Of a DNA stretch of 64,000 nucleotides, positions 36,200 through 45,585 are shown piece after piece (within the stretch, counting starts at the first letter, position 1; each line of letters begins with the position of its first letter). Where the stretch lies: the NCBI GenBank assembly GCA_035253825.1, contig DATFBM010000026.1, positions 1 through 64,000 on the forward strand. The letters run 5' to 3'. The position numbers were made by a program, and so were the translations under genes. The notes under the pieces were generated by a model. It worked only from the letters and a program-made list of their open reading frames with translations, was not told where the DNA came from and made no database searches. Source of the stretch: JACCTH01 sp035253825. GTDB taxonomy: Bacteria > Actinomycetota > Acidimicrobiia > Spongiisociales > ZC4RG35.

Positions 36200-38071
36200 C
36201 TATCGGAGATAGCGATCGTGCCAGTCGAGGATCGCCTCGAAGCGCTCCACCCGATGTTTGGGCTTGCCCGAACGTGAAAGCTCATGCCCTTCCCCCGGAA
36301 AACGAAGCATCTCCGCCTCGACTCCGTTCATCCACAGTGCCAGCAGCAGCTGCTCGCCCTGTTCGATCGGGCAGCGATAGTCCTCCTCGGAATGGATGAT
36401 CAGTGTTGGGGTCCTGACGTCGTTGGCGAAAGCCAACGGGCTCTTCTCCCAGCTCGGCAGGAGCTCCCTCGTCCCGAGGTAATTGATGCCGAATTGGGGG
36501 GCGATGTCGGAGGTGCCGTTGAAAGATGGGAATGAAGTCAGTGCCCTCTCCACCACCGCCGACTTGTATCGCTTGTCCTTGGCCGTCGTCCAAGCGGTCA
36601 TGAAGCCCCCGTAGGAACCGCCCATGATCCCCACTCGCTCGGGGTCGAGTTGGGGAAACCTTTCCAGGGCCGATTCGAGCGCGGCCGTGACGTCGTTGAC
36701 ATCGACCGTTCCCCATCCCTCCTCCCGAACCGCTCGGGCAAACTCGAGGCCCCGACCAGAGGAGCCCCGGGGGTTGCAGGCCACCACGGCGTAGCCGGCT
36801 CCGGCATACACCTGGAACTCATCAAAGAACCCAAATCCGTATTGGGTGGCGGGACCGCCGTGGATGTTGACGAGCACGGGGAGTCGTCCGTCAACGCCAG
36901 GTACATACGCCCAGACGTCGATCTCGGTGTCGGCAGTCTCAACCCGCCAGTGCACCGGTGGCACCAGCTTCGAATAGATCTCACCATCGAATGGAGCCAG
37001 GATTCGCTCAACCCCGTCGACCACGTCTACCAGCCGACCGGGGTGGGTGGGATCGGTGATAGTGGCCACTATCCGGCCCGATGGGGCAACGTCGAAGCCG
37101 GTCACCTGCCGATCGCCGCCGATAATCGTCACGGACTCTCCGTTGAATCGACGTAACTCGATTCGACCCGAGTCCTCGACCACGGAATGAATTGTGCCCT
37201 CGTGCCAGACCGGCGGCGAGAGCGCCGCGGTGAGGGAGTAGATCGAGCGATCCAGACCGGCGGTGACGTCGGTCATCGGCTCCAGCTGCCAGAGATGGTC
37301 GAGGCGCGGATAGTCCACCTCGGGCCCACCGATGCCAAACAGAGTCCCGTCTGGCCCGTAAACCGGGGCCAGCCACCTCCCCCGAGGGGCGACCTCGGTC
37401 AGATCTCCTTCGAGCGTCACCTCTACAAGATCGTTACCCGGCTCGAGACCCTGCCGAGGATGGCGGTCGGTAACTAAGGCAACCCGGTCGCTGACGGGAT
37501 GCCAGGCCGGAGACACCTCGTCGAAGTCGCCCTCGGTCAGACGCCGCGGTTCTTTCTCACCGGTTGCATCAACGATCCACACCTGACGGCGGCGGTCGTG
37601 AAGCCAGCCCCGGCCGTCATATCGGTAGGGGAATCGGCTGATTCGCTTCGGGCGCCGCCCTCGTTCCTCGTCGCTGAGGTCTTCTTGGTCCTCGACGTAG
37701 GCCTTGGCGACGACAGCCAGCGCGTTTCCATCCGGGCTCCAGGCCAGATACTCCACCCCCAGGGGGAAGTCGGTGACCTTGCGAGACTCGCCGCCGTCGA
37801 CGGGCATGAGCCACACCTGGGGCACAGGCTTCTTGAGATCGGTAGCGCGGAGGAAGGCGAGATGCTTGCCGGCAGGTGACCACCGCGGCATCGAGTCGAT
37901 GGGGCCGGCCGTATAAGGCGAATGGCCCCCGGACTGGTGAACATGAATTTGCCGGCGATAAGTGTCCTCTTCCAGATCGAGACGACTAACGACGAAGGCC
38001 ACCCGCTCCCCATCGGGATGGATTTGGGGATCGGAAGGGACGGCCAGGAGGGCAAGATCTTGGGGCTGCAT
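36200..38071 (-). CDS. S9 family peptidase (acylaminoacyl-peptidase-like)
   Basis: The 623-residue protein is a prolyl-oligopeptidase-family serine peptidase. An N-terminal beta-propeller (residues about 1-350) is followed by an alpha/beta hydrolase domain with the nucleophile GIMGGSYGGFMTAW, the acid in HSEEDYRCPIEQG and the His in GEGHELSRSG. No signal peptide is visible, so it acts in the cytoplasm on peptides. It is divergent from pgpA and lies just before ilvE in the same direction. Confidence 0.94.
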   Translation of the reverse strand: MQPQDLALLAVPSDPQIHPDGERVAFVVSRLDLEEDTYRRQIHVHQSGGHSPYTAGPIDSMPRWSPAGKHLAFLRATDLKKPVPQVWLMPVDGGESRKVTDFPLGVEYLAWSPDGNALAVVAKAYVEDQEDLSDEERGRRPKRISRFPYRYDGRGWLHDRRRQVWIVDATGEKEPRRLTEGDFDEVSPAWHPVSDRVALVTDRHPRQGLEPGNDLVEVTLEGDLTEVAPRGRWLAPVYGPDGTLFGIGGPEVDYPRLDHLWQLEPMTDVTAGLDRSIYSLTAALSPPVWHEGTIHSVVEDSGRIELRRFNGESVTIIGGDRQVTGFDVAPSGRIVATITDPTHPGRLVDVVDGVERILAPFDGEIYSKLVPPVHWRVETADTEIDVWAYVPGVDGRLPVLVNIHGGPATQYGFGFFDEFQVYAGAGYAVVACNPRGSSGRGLEFARAVREEGWGTVDVNDVTAALESALERFPQLDPERVGIMGGSYGGFMTAWTTAKDKRYKSAVVERALTSFPSFNGTSDIAPQFGINYLGTRELLPSWEKSPLAFANDVRTPTLIIHSEEDYRCPIEQGEQLLLALWMNGVEAEMLRFPGEGHELSRSGKPKHRVERFEAILDWHDRYLR

Positions 38072-38115
38072 GGTTGGGCATTTTGGCGGGAGGTGGATGT
38101 TTACGCTGCCTGCCA

Positions 38116-38565
38116 GTGGCTCGAGTGGTTGCGTCCTTCTTTGGCAGCGGTCTCTTGTTGGGGCGTATCCGGGGAAGCGATGGGGGCTCGGGGACCATCG
38201 CCGCTCTACTTGCTCTGGCGGTTTCCTTCTTCCTACAACCGGTCTGGGGACGGTTGGCGGCCTTTGCTCTCACCATTACCTGCGGCTATTGGGCGGTGAG
38301 TAGCTTTCGCTTCCAACGCGACGACCCCGCTTGGGTGGTGGTGGACGAAGCCGCCGGCCTCTTCCTTGCCACGATCGGACTGGGCGTGACCGGGATGCTG
38401 GTGGGCTTCGTGGTCTTTCGAATCGCTGATATCGGCAAGAACTTGGCTCCCGGGGTAGCCGCCGCCGACCGTCTGGGCGGGGCATTGGGGATCATGGCCG
38501 ACGATGTAGTAGCCGGGATCTACGGGCTCGGTGCCGGTTGGCTGGTTCAGCTCGTCGTCGGTTAG
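38116..38565 (+). CDS. pgpA: Phosphatidylglycerophosphatase A family protein
   Basis: The product resembles PgpA, which removes phosphate from phosphatidylglycerol phosphate. Visible motifs are SFFGSGLLLGRIRGSDGGSG (the family N-terminus), DDPAWVVVDEAAGLFLA with the conserved Asp-Glu pair, FRIADIGKNLAP and RLGGALGIMADDVVAGIYG. Three to four hydrophobic helices are present. I chose a GTG at 38116; a TTG at 38074 is also in frame. The 3' end overlaps serA by four bases convergently. Confidence 0.82.
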   Translation: MARVVASFFGSGLLLGRIRGSDGGSGTIAALLALAVSFFLQPVWGRLAAFALTITCGYWAVSSFRFQRDDPAWVVVDEAAGLFLATIGLGVTGMLVGFVVFRIADIGKNLAPGVAAADRLGGALGIMADDVVAGIYGLGAGWLVQLVVG

Positions 38566-40148
38566 ACCTCGACGTACCGAGCCTCTTCGACGCCGGGCAC
38601 CGACCGCAGCCTGGCCACCTGCTCTTCCCGCAGCGGCGAATCGAGGTTGAGGCCCATCATCGCCGCCTCGCCACTGGTCCGCGAGCGCCCAACCACCATG
38701 TTGGCGATGTTGACTCCGATGTCACCGAGGAATGTTCCTACTCGACCAATCATCCCGGGAACATCGGCATTACGCACGATAAGGAGGTGCTTGGAGATGG
38801 GGAGCTCGACGTCGTGTCCGAGAATCTCTACCAACATCGGACCCTTGCGTGATCTGATCGCAGCGACCGAAATCACCTCACCACCCACAGTCCCCGATGC
38901 CTCGAGGATCGACACGTATTCGGAGCTGAGCTCGTCGGCCTCAAGGACCAGCGATATACCTCGGTCATGTGCCATCGAGGTGACGTTGACGAATGAAACG
39001 GGCTCGGTGGAGACCGCGGCCAGCCCACCCTTCATGACTGCCAAGCCGAGAGGGCGGACCTCGGAAAGTGCCAACCGACCCCTGGCGGTAACCCGAAGGT
39101 GATCTGGGACCCCCCCGGCCAATCCGATGAAGACCCGGCCCAGTTGTTCGGCGATGGGGAGGAACTCACGGACATCTTCTGAAAGCTCGCGACCAAGATC
39201 GAGGTTGACGGCGGAAAGCACCAAGTCCCCTGCCAGTGCCGCTGCCACCACTTCCGCCACCTGGACTCCAGCCTTGTCTTGAGCTTCAACCGTCGAGGCG
39301 CCCAGATGCGGGGTCAGGACAACTTGAGGCAGATCGAAAAATGGACTCTCGGTCAACGGTTCGTTGACGAAAACATCGAGGGCCGCCCCGGCCACGGCAC
39401 CGGACCGAACCGCTTCAGCCAAAGCCTCCTCATCGACGATTCCCCCCCGCGAGGTGTTGACGATCCTCACCCCCGGTTTGCACTTGGCCAATGCCTCTTT
39501 CCCCAGCAGCCGATCAGTCTCGGGAGTGAGGGGAAGGTGGATGGTGATGAAGTCGGCATTCGCCAGTAATCGATCCAGGTCAACCAACTCGGCTCCCTGT
39601 CGACGGGCCCGTTCGGCAGAAATGAAGGGGTCGTAGGCCAGGACCTTCATGCCGAAAGCCATTGCTCGGGTGGCGACCAGGCTGCCGATACGGCCCAGGC
39701 CTATTACTCCCAGGGTCTTGCCATGTAGTTCGACACCCTGAAAACTTTTCCGATCCCACGTGCCGCCCCGGGTCCGCGCATCGGCCTCGGGAATGTGTCG
39801 GACCTGGGCCAAAAGCAACGCAAAAGCATGTTCGGCGGCGCTAATGGTGTTGGCCTGGGGCGCATTGACGACGAGGATGCCGCGATTGGTGGCGGCCTCA
39901 ACATCGATGTTGTCGACCCCGATTCCGGCTCGCCCGATCACTTTGAGCATTGGAGCGGCAGCGATCAGCTCCTCGTCGACCTTGGTGGAGGATCGGACCA
40001 CCAAGCCGCTGGCGTTTTCCAAGGCTTCGAGTAAGTCCGAGCGAGTCCAGCCGGAGGCGTCGATCACCTCGAAGTCGCGGGCCAATGCCTCGATCCCGGC
40101 CGGAGAAAGGGTTTCGGCCACCACGACGGTAGGACGCGGGTCGGTCAT
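38562..40148 (-). CDS. serA: D-3-phosphoglycerate dehydrogenase
   Basis: This begins serine synthesis by oxidising 3-phosphoglycerate with NAD. The 528-residue product is the long actinobacterial form: substrate/NAD domains with VIGRAGIGVDNID, GKTLGVIGLGRIGSLVA, TPETDRLLG, RIVNTSRGGIVDE (active Arg), VFVNEPLTE and TPHLGAST (active His), then an intervening domain and a C-terminal ACT domain (LLIVRNADVPGMIGRVGTFLG). The ACT domain suggests serine feedback. Start ATG at 40148 is chosen over an upstream in-frame one at 40244 because it begins the fold. Confidence 0.97.
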   Translation of the reverse strand: MTDPRPTVVVAETLSPAGIEALARDFEVIDASGWTRSDLLEALENASGLVVRSSTKVDEELIAAAPMLKVIGRAGIGVDNIDVEAATNRGILVVNAPQANTISAAEHAFALLLAQVRHIPEADARTRGGTWDRKSFQGVELHGKTLGVIGLGRIGSLVATRAMAFGMKVLAYDPFISAERARRQGAELVDLDRLLANADFITIHLPLTPETDRLLGKEALAKCKPGVRIVNTSRGGIVDEEALAEAVRSGAVAGAALDVFVNEPLTESPFFDLPQVVLTPHLGASTVEAQDKAGVQVAEVVAAALAGDLVLSAVNLDLGRELSEDVREFLPIAEQLGRVFIGLAGGVPDHLRVTARGRLALSEVRPLGLAVMKGGLAAVSTEPVSFVNVTSMAHDRGISLVLEADELSSEYVSILEASGTVGGEVISVAAIRSRKGPMLVEILGHDVELPISKHLLIVRNADVPGMIGRVGTFLGDIGVNIANMVVGRSRTSGEAAMMGLNLDSPLREEQVARLRSVPGVEEARYVEV

Positions 40149-40221
40149 TGGAATTGGAGTTTGGTGGCAACCGGCGTCTCCGACAAGGTGGCGCGGTTGA
40201 ACGCCGGGGTAACCTCGAAAA

Positions 40222-40662
40222 ATGAGCTGGCCACCGCAAGTCATCGTCGTAGCCGTCGATGGATCCGACCAAAGCCAACGTGCCGCCGACCTAGCCGCCG
40301 CCCTCGCTAGAGCTCACGCGGCGCGACTGGTGATGATCACCGTGGTCAGGCCCCCGGAAGGTTGGTGGGGAGTCACCGGCCAGCCTCCCTCACCGGAGGC
40401 CCTGTCCGAGGCCTTGGTCGAAGGTCAGCAGGAAATCCTCCGCCAGGCCGAGGAGCGAACCGACCTGACGGGCATCGAGTACGGCACGGCGGAGGAGTTG
40501 GGAGATCCCACCTCGGTGATCCTCGCTGCCTGCGAAAGGGAGTCGGCCGACCTGCTTGTTGTGGGACGCCGCGGCGCGGGGTTGGTTGAGCGAATGGTGA
40601 TGGGCTCGGTGGCAGATCGCCTCGCCCATCACAGCGCGGTTCCGATTCTCATCGTCCCGTGA
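40222..40662 (+). CDS. Universal stress protein (UspA fold)
   Basis: The 146-residue product has IVVAVDGSDQSQRAADLAAALA at the start and the ATP-binding signature VVGRRGAGLVERMVMGSVAD near the end (G-2x-G-9x-G-S pattern). It is a single-domain cytoplasmic UspA protein of the nucleotide-binding type. Its stop overlaps the GTG of the following thioesterase-like gene, so the two are co-translated. Confidence 0.93.
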   Translation: MSWPPQVIVVAVDGSDQSQRAADLAAALARAHAARLVMITVVRPPEGWWGVTGQPPSPEALSEALVEGQQEILRQAEERTDLTGIEYGTAEELGDPTSVILAACERESADLLVVGRRGAGLVERMVMGSVADRLAHHSAVPILIVP

Positions 40663-41438
40663 CCTCGGCCTTCGAGGAGGACACCGCCGTCGCCGAGCGG
40701 GACGGGGGGTTCACGGCGACCCTCACCGACCGCTGGTCGATCGGTGGCAGACCCAACGGCGGATACTTGATGGGAGTGGCGTTGCGAGCGCTCGAGTCTC
40801 GAATGCCGCAACCAGATCTGCTGACGACGTCGGCCCATTTCTTGAGCCCGGCGACGCCAGGTCCGGCAACCATCGAAGTGGACCCCTTGAAGGCTGGGCG
40901 CTCGATCTCAACCGCCCAGGCCCTCCTGCGCCAGGAGGGAAAGGTGATCCTCACGATGTTGGCGAGCTATGGCGATCTCGGTGCCACCGGCAAGACCGCA
41001 ATCTTTGACCAGCCGCCAGCGCTGGGCACGTTGGTGAGCTCGCTTCATCGGCCTTATCCGATTCCAATCACCGACCGCTTCGAGTACTTGGTTCCTCCCG
41101 ATCAGGACCAAGCCGCCCGGGGCGAGAGGACCAACCCGAAGCCCGAGTTGGTGGGCAAGGTGCGGTTCCGCGACGATCTCGTCCCGCCCCCAGCTGCGTT
41201 GCCGCTGCTAATGGACTCATTCCCCCCAACCATGTTCCAGCTCGGCCTCTACGGCTGGACGCCGACCTTGGAGCTGACAGTCCACGGACGGGGAAGACCG
41301 CAGTCGAGCTGGCTAACGATTCGGCTGCGCTCTCGTTATCTGATCAACGGATTGGTGGAAGAAGACGGCGAGCTCTGGGATGAGTCCGGAAAATTGATTG
41401 CCCTCTCCCGACAGATGGCCAAGGTTCTGATCGACTAG
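40659..41438 (+). CDS. Thioesterase family protein (double hot dog)
   Basis: The 259-residue product has the hot dog pattern of TesB-like acyl-CoA thioesterases: GRPNGGYLMGVALRAL, LLTTSAHFLSPATPGPATIEVDP, GRSISTAQALLRQEGKVILT in the first half and a second hot dog ending LIALSRQMAKVL. It likely hydrolyses an acyl-CoA; the substrate is unknown. A GTG start overlaps the stress protein stop. Confidence 0.85.
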   Translation: MTSAFEEDTAVAERDGGFTATLTDRWSIGGRPNGGYLMGVALRALESRMPQPDLLTTSAHFLSPATPGPATIEVDPLKAGRSISTAQALLRQEGKVILTMLASYGDLGATGKTAIFDQPPALGTLVSSLHRPYPIPITDRFEYLVPPDQDQAARGERTNPKPELVGKVRFRDDLVPPPAALPLLMDSFPPTMFQLGLYGWTPTLELTVHGRGRPQSSWLTIRLRSRYLINGLVEEDGELWDESGKLIALSRQMAKVLID

Positions 41439-41461
41439 CTCAGAAGACTGCTTTGGTCGAT

Positions 41462-42439
41462 CTAGAGATGGGGCAGAACCTCGGTCGCGAGTCGCTCGAA
41501 ACCGGAGTGGTCGTAGGCAGCTTCGGGGAAATAGAAGATTCCGTACCCGAGCCCGGCCTCCCGCCAGGGGCGAAGCTTCTCAATTAGCTGCTCCGGCGTT
41601 CCCGCGAACTCGGAAAAGTTGAGCATTGTCCGCTCCAGGCGCTCGCTCCCGAGAAGCTCACCGAAGTGCTCCCGCATCCAGTTCTTCCGGTCGGTGACGG
41701 CCGACTCGGTCTCTTCGCAGATGACGTTGAAGTTGGAGCTGCGCACGATCTGGTCGAAGTCGCGTCCGATGTCACGGCAGTGTTCGGCGAGACGAGCCGA
41801 CTTCTCGACGAACTCGTCGAGGGCGTTGCCGAAGTTCGTGTAGGAGGCGTTCTCGGCAGCAACCCGAAGGGTTAGTTGCTCTCCGCCACCGGCTACCCAG
41901 ATGGGCACGTGCGGCTGCTGGAGGGGCTTGGGCTGACAAATGGCGCCATTCAGTTGATAGTGCTTCCCCGAGAAGTGGACCTCGTCCTCGGTCCACATCC
42001 GCTTCATGATCTCGACCGCTTCGCCAAGTTGGCCGATGCGAACCGCCGGTCGTGGGAAGGGATAGCCGTAGGCAACATACTCCTGTTCGTACCACCCCGC
42101 CCCAATCGCCATCTCCAACCGACCCTGGGAGAGAACGTCGGTGGTGGCTGCCACCTTGGCGAGATATGCGGGGTGACGGTATGAGTTGCAGGTACACATC
42201 TGTCCGATGCGAACGGATTGCGTCGTCACGGCCAAGGCGCCCGTGAGGGTCCACGCCTCATGGGTGACTTCCTGGGTCGGAATCGGGACTGTGTGGAAGT
42301 GGTCGTAGACCCAGACCGACTCGTAGCGCGCACTTTCGGCCGCGCGGGCTACCCCGAGCATCGTCTCCCAATGTTTCTCTCGATCGATTCCCGCCAAGTC
42401 GAGACGCCAGCCCTGTGGAACAAAGACCCCTGCTCTCAT
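41462..42439 (-). CDS. LLM class F420-dependent oxidoreductase
   Basis: The 325-residue protein is a luciferase-like TIM-barrel flavin/F420 enzyme. Motifs include VFVPQGWRLDLAG, SVWVYDHFHTVP, RIGQMCTCNSYRHPAYLAKVAATTDVLS (cited as CNSYRHPAYLAK), GRLEMAIGAGWYEQEY and PIWVAGGGEQLTLRVAAEN. F420 use is inferred from the family and from cofC nearby. It is divergent from the VOC-cofC operon, separated by an inverted repeat. Confidence 0.92.
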   Translation of the reverse strand: MRAGVFVPQGWRLDLAGIDREKHWETMLGVARAAESARYESVWVYDHFHTVPIPTQEVTHEAWTLTGALAVTTQSVRIGQMCTCNSYRHPAYLAKVAATTDVLSQGRLEMAIGAGWYEQEYVAYGYPFPRPAVRIGQLGEAVEIMKRMWTEDEVHFSGKHYQLNGAICQPKPLQQPHVPIWVAGGGEQLTLRVAAENASYTNFGNALDEFVEKSARLAEHCRDIGRDFDQIVRSSNFNVICEETESAVTDRKNWMREHFGELLGSERLERTMLNFSEFAGTPEQLIEKLRPWREAGLGYGIFYFPEAAYDHSGFERLATEVLPHL

Positions 42440-42445
42440 CTCTTC

Positions 42446-42495
42446 ATTCTGGCGTAAATCCGCAGCGGAAAACTGCGCCTGAGTTACGCCAAAAT
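42446..42495. repeat. Inverted repeat in the LLM/VOC divergent promoter region
   Basis: Outer arms ATTCTGGCGTAA and TTACGCCAAAAT match in 11 of 12 pairs, with an inner CGCAG/CTGCG pair. It fills the 62-base gap between the divergent F420 oxidoreductase and VOC genes, so it may be an operator. The outer word resembles TTCTTGCGTA of the repeat at 13638-13683. Confidence 0.65.
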
Positions 42496-42501
42496 GAACC
42501 G

Positions 42502-42984
42502 ATGGACGTTCGGCCCTTCGAAGACCTCATCGAGCGACTCGATCATGTCGCCATTGCCGTGTCCGAAATCAAAGAAGCCTTGCCGATGGTCGAGGCACTA
42601 GGGGGCCGCTATTTCTGTGGGGCAACGTCGGTTCGAAGTCAATTCACCTGGGTGCAATTTCATCTCGCCAACCTCGCCAAACTGGAGCTGATCGCGCCCA
42701 ATTCGCCGGAGTCATTTGTCAGCCGGTTTCTCGAGGATCGGGGGCCCGGTCTTCATCACCTGACTTTCAGGGTCTCCGACGTGTCCGAGACAGCCCGCCG
42801 CGCCCAATCACACGGATACCGGATTCTGGGGCCCAACCTCAATCCGATTTGGAACGAGGTTTTCCTCCACCCCAAGAACCCGCTTGGAACCCTGGTTCAG
42901 TTCGCCTCCTGGCCCAGCGACGACCCATGGACGGCCAATTCCCTCGATGATGTCCTCGCCGGTTTGGCTCTCGACGACCTATGA
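42502..42984 (+). CDS. VOC family protein, methylmalonyl-CoA epimerase-like
   Basis: The product has LDHVAIAVSEIKEALPMVEALGG (cited in part) and the second-unit GPGLHHLTFRVSDV followed by NPLGTLVQFA, the His/Glu metal ligands of the vicinal oxygen chelate fold. GLHHLTF resembles methylmalonyl-CoA epimerase, and a MeaB gene in the window is consistent, but other lactate or phenolic substrates remain possible. Start ATG 42502 follows the inverted repeat. The stop overlaps cofC by ATGA. Confidence 0.82.
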   Translation: MDVRPFEDLIERLDHVAIAVSEIKEALPMVEALGGRYFCGATSVRSQFTWVQFHLANLAKLELIAPNSPESFVSRFLEDRGPGLHHLTFRVSDVSETARRAQSHGYRILGPNLNPIWNEVFLHPKNPLGTLVQFASWPSDDPWTANSLDDVLAGLALDDL

Positions 42985-43589
42985 CCGTTCTCGGCGCCGT
43001 TCCGGTCAAGCCCTTTCGTTCGGCCAAGAACCGCCTCGCCAAGGAAATGACGATTCCGCAAAGACGCCTGCTCGCCGAACACCTTGGCGAACGGACGCTG
43101 GCCGCCGTCGCGGAAGCCGGTATGGAGGCGATGGTCCTTGCCGCCGACGAAGAGGTTGCGGTCTGGGCCAAGAGTTTGGGGTATCGCGCCCTCCTCGATC
43201 CCGAATCCGATCTCAACTCCGCCGCCAAAGCCGCGGCAGACTTGGCTGCTAACGAAGGCCGACCGTGGCTTTTGATCCACAGCGACCTCCCGTTGATCGA
43301 CGCCCAAGCCCTCGGACAAGCGCTTGCCGCCTTAAACGAGGGACGACCGGTTATCGCCCCCAGCCCGGATGGAGGAACACCGGTGATGGGCTGGCGAGGA
43401 GTAGAGCTCGCCTTCCGGTACGGGCCGGGCAGCTTTGGGCGCCATCTTTGCCAACTGGCGGCCCATCAACCGCTGGTAGCCACCGATTTCCGGCTGATGT
43501 TCGATATCGATCGACCTGCCGACCTTGCCTTCGTCCTCCGACGAAATCGGTCGCTGGTTGAACGGCTCTATACCCTGCCTGCCTCGTGA
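42981..43589 (+). CDS. cofC: 2-Phospho-L-lactate (or PEP) guanylyltransferase
   Basis: CofC makes the activated phospho-lactate or PEP used in coenzyme F420 side-chain assembly. The 202-residue product has VPVKPFRSAKNRLAKEMTI at the start (nucleotide-binding KxxxxAKxRL), LLIHSDLPLID with the metal Asp, PSPDGGTPVMGW and GPGSFGRHLCQLA. It is placed in an ATGA-coupled operon between the VOC gene and a PIG-L deacetylase. Other F420 genes are not in the window. Confidence 0.92.
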   Translation: MTVLGAVPVKPFRSAKNRLAKEMTIPQRRLLAEHLGERTLAAVAEAGMEAMVLAADEEVAVWAKSLGYRALLDPESDLNSAAKAAADLAANEGRPWLLIHSDLPLIDAQALGQALAALNEGRPVIAPSPDGGTPVMGWRGVELAFRYGPGSFGRHLCQLAAHQPLVATDFRLMFDIDRPADLAFVLRRNRSLVERLYTLPAS

Positions 43590-44308
43590 CCAGCGAACTT
43601 CTCTCGACTCCCAAGCGAGCCCTCACGATCGGCGCTCATCCCGACGACGCCGAATTCGGCTCCGGGGGCACTTTGGCCCACTGGGCCCAGGAAGGCTGCG
43701 AGGTATCGATGCTGGTTGTAACCGATGGCTCAAAGGGCTCATGGGACCCGGACATTGCCCCCGATCAGCTCGCTCGCTCCCGCATCGAAGAACAGGAAAA
43801 AGCGGCCTCGGTGCTTGGTGCCAAGGGCCAGTTGGTCCATCTCGGGCATGTCGACGGGGAGCTCGAGTACTCGATGGAGCTCCGGCGCCAACTCTGCATG
43901 TGGATCCGACGCCTCCGTCCTGAGGTTGTTCTCTCCCACGACCCCTGGCGACGCTACATGCTCCATCCCGACCATCGCGCCACCGGCTGGGGCGCCATCG
44001 ATGGCGTGGTGGCCGCTCGCGACCACCTTTTCTTTCCAGAGCTAGGACTGGAGAAACACCGTCCCGATGCAATCCTCCTCTGGGGCGCCGATGAGCCCGA
44101 TTACTGGGAAGACATCTCCTCGACCTTCGATCAGAAAATCGAAGCCCTGCTTTGTCATTCGAGCCAAGCCGAGACCTCGATGCACAAAGCCGACACCGAC
44201 GAGGACGGACGTACGCAGTTCCTCAATCGGATGCGAGAGTGGGCCCGAAGCCAGGGAGAGGCCGCCGGACTCGAACAAGCCGAGTCCTTCAAACTGCTCC
44301 GCCCTTAG
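43586..44308 (+). CDS. PIG-L family N-deacetylase
   Basis: The 240-residue zinc deacetylase belongs to the LmbE/MshB/BshB family. The metal motif AHPDDAEFGSGGTLA is near residue 17, with HPDHRATGWGAIDG giving the third His. In actinobacteria such enzymes include MshB and Mca of mycothiol metabolism; this one has FSHDPWRRYMLHPDH-like surroundings but I cannot assign the substrate. It overlaps cofC by ATGA and ends one base before the convergent ABC gene. Confidence 0.9.
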   Translation: MTSELLSTPKRALTIGAHPDDAEFGSGGTLAHWAQEGCEVSMLVVTDGSKGSWDPDIAPDQLARSRIEEQEKAASVLGAKGQLVHLGHVDGELEYSMELRRQLCMWIRRLRPEVVLSHDPWRRYMLHPDHRATGWGAIDGVVAARDHLFFPELGLEKHRPDAILLWGADEPDYWEDISSTFDQKIEALLCHSSQAETSMHKADTDEDGRTQFLNRMREWARSQGEAAGLEQAESFKLLRP

Positions 44309-45496
44309 CTAACGAATAGCGTCCCCAGTTTCTTTGTCGAAGAAGTGAAGCTTTTCAGTTTCCACCACCAGCTTCGCCTCGTCACCGGGCTTGGGGACAA
44401 AGTCGGGGTCGACCCGTGCTGTGAACTTCGTCTCGTCACCCAAAGAAGCTGCGTCGGTCCCCTGATCGGCCAGAAGCTCTCGAATGTCGGGAGTGACGAC
44501 TGGTGGGGAGGGCTTGACAAAGTGGATGTAGGCCTCCGAGCCGAGCTGTTCGACCAGACCGACCTTGACTGAGATTGTCTGTTGGGGATCGGCCGAGGGC
44601 ACCGCTGCTACCAGCTCGAACATCTCGGGCCGGATTCCGACCACGATCTCCTTGCCCTTGTAGTCGGCCAGGCCGGTCTTCTCGGCCATGGCAGTGCGGT
44701 CCAATTTCACCTTGTCCCCGCCGAGATTGGCATAGACGTCGTCGCCCTCGCCCTCGAGCGTCCCGTAGATGAAGTTCATCGAGGGGGAGCCGATGAAGCC
44801 GGCCACAAATAGGTTGTCCGGGAAGTCGTAGAGGTTGCGGGGAGTGTCGACCTGTTGGAGGCGACCCTTCCTGATGACCGCCACCCGATCGCCCATGGTC
44901 ATCGCTTCGACCTGGTCATGGGTGACATAGACGGTGGTCGTCCCGAGGCGCTGCTGCAGTAGCCCGATTTCAGATCGCATCTGGACGCGGAGCTTGGCGT
45001 CGAGGTTGGAGAGAGGCTCGTCCATTAGGAAGGCGGAGGGTTCCCGGACGATCGCCCGACCCATCGCCACTCGCTGCCGCTGGCCTCCGGAGAGAGCCTT
45101 GGGCTTCCTCTGTAGGTATTCGCTGAGCTCGAGGACGCGGGCGGCCTCGTTCACGCGCCGGTTGATTTCCTCTTTGGACATCTTCCGGAGCTTCAAGCCA
45201 AACGCCATGTTGTCGAAGACCGTCATGTGGGGATACAGGGCGTAGTTCTGGAAAACCATGGCGATGTCGCGGTCCTTGGGGGTGACGTCGTTGACGACCC
45301 GGTCACCGATCTTGAGCTCGCCCTCGGTGACCTCCTCCAACCCAGCGATCATCCGCAGCAAGGTCGACTTTCCGCAGCCGGAGGGTCCGACCAGGACGAG
45401 AAACTCGCCATCGGAGATGTTCAGATTGACATCGGTGATCACCCGGTTGCCGCCGGGATAGATCTTGCCGACCTTGTCGAAGGTAATGGAAGCCAC
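44309..45496 (-). CDS. ugpC: Sugar-type ABC transporter ATPase (UgpC/MsmX/MalK class)
   Basis: The 395-residue ATPase has Walker A VGPSGCGKSTLLRM, the Q-loop VFQNYALYPHMTV, signature LSGGQRQRVAMGRA, Walker B AFLMDEPLSNLDAKLR and the His switch YVTHDQVEAMTMGD. The C-terminal TOBE/OB regulatory part (about 235-395) marks the CUT1 carbohydrate group. No permease or binding protein lies nearby, so it may serve several importers. A GTG start has a GAGGAGG site. Confidence 0.93.
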   Translation of the reverse strand: MASITFDKVGKIYPGGNRVITDVNLNISDGEFLVLVGPSGCGKSTLLRMIAGLEEVTEGELKIGDRVVNDVTPKDRDIAMVFQNYALYPHMTVFDNMAFGLKLRKMSKEEINRRVNEAARVLELSEYLQRKPKALSGGQRQRVAMGRAIVREPSAFLMDEPLSNLDAKLRVQMRSEIGLLQQRLGTTTVYVTHDQVEAMTMGDRVAVIRKGRLQQVDTPRNLYDFPDNLFVAGFIGSPSMNFIYGTLEGEGDDVYANLGGDKVKLDRTAMAEKTGLADYKGKEIVVGIRPEMFELVAAVPSADPQQTISVKVGLVEQLGSEAYIHFVKPSPPVVTPDIRELLADQGTDAASLGDETKFTARVDPDFVPKPGDEAKLVVETEKLHFFDKETGDAIR

Positions 45497-45585
45497 CTTG
45501 CGTCCTCCTCTATACGCTGCGTCTTCGAACCTACCATGAGGGCTCAGAACGCGCCCCCGATGTGGTCGAAAGGTATGGCATCCCG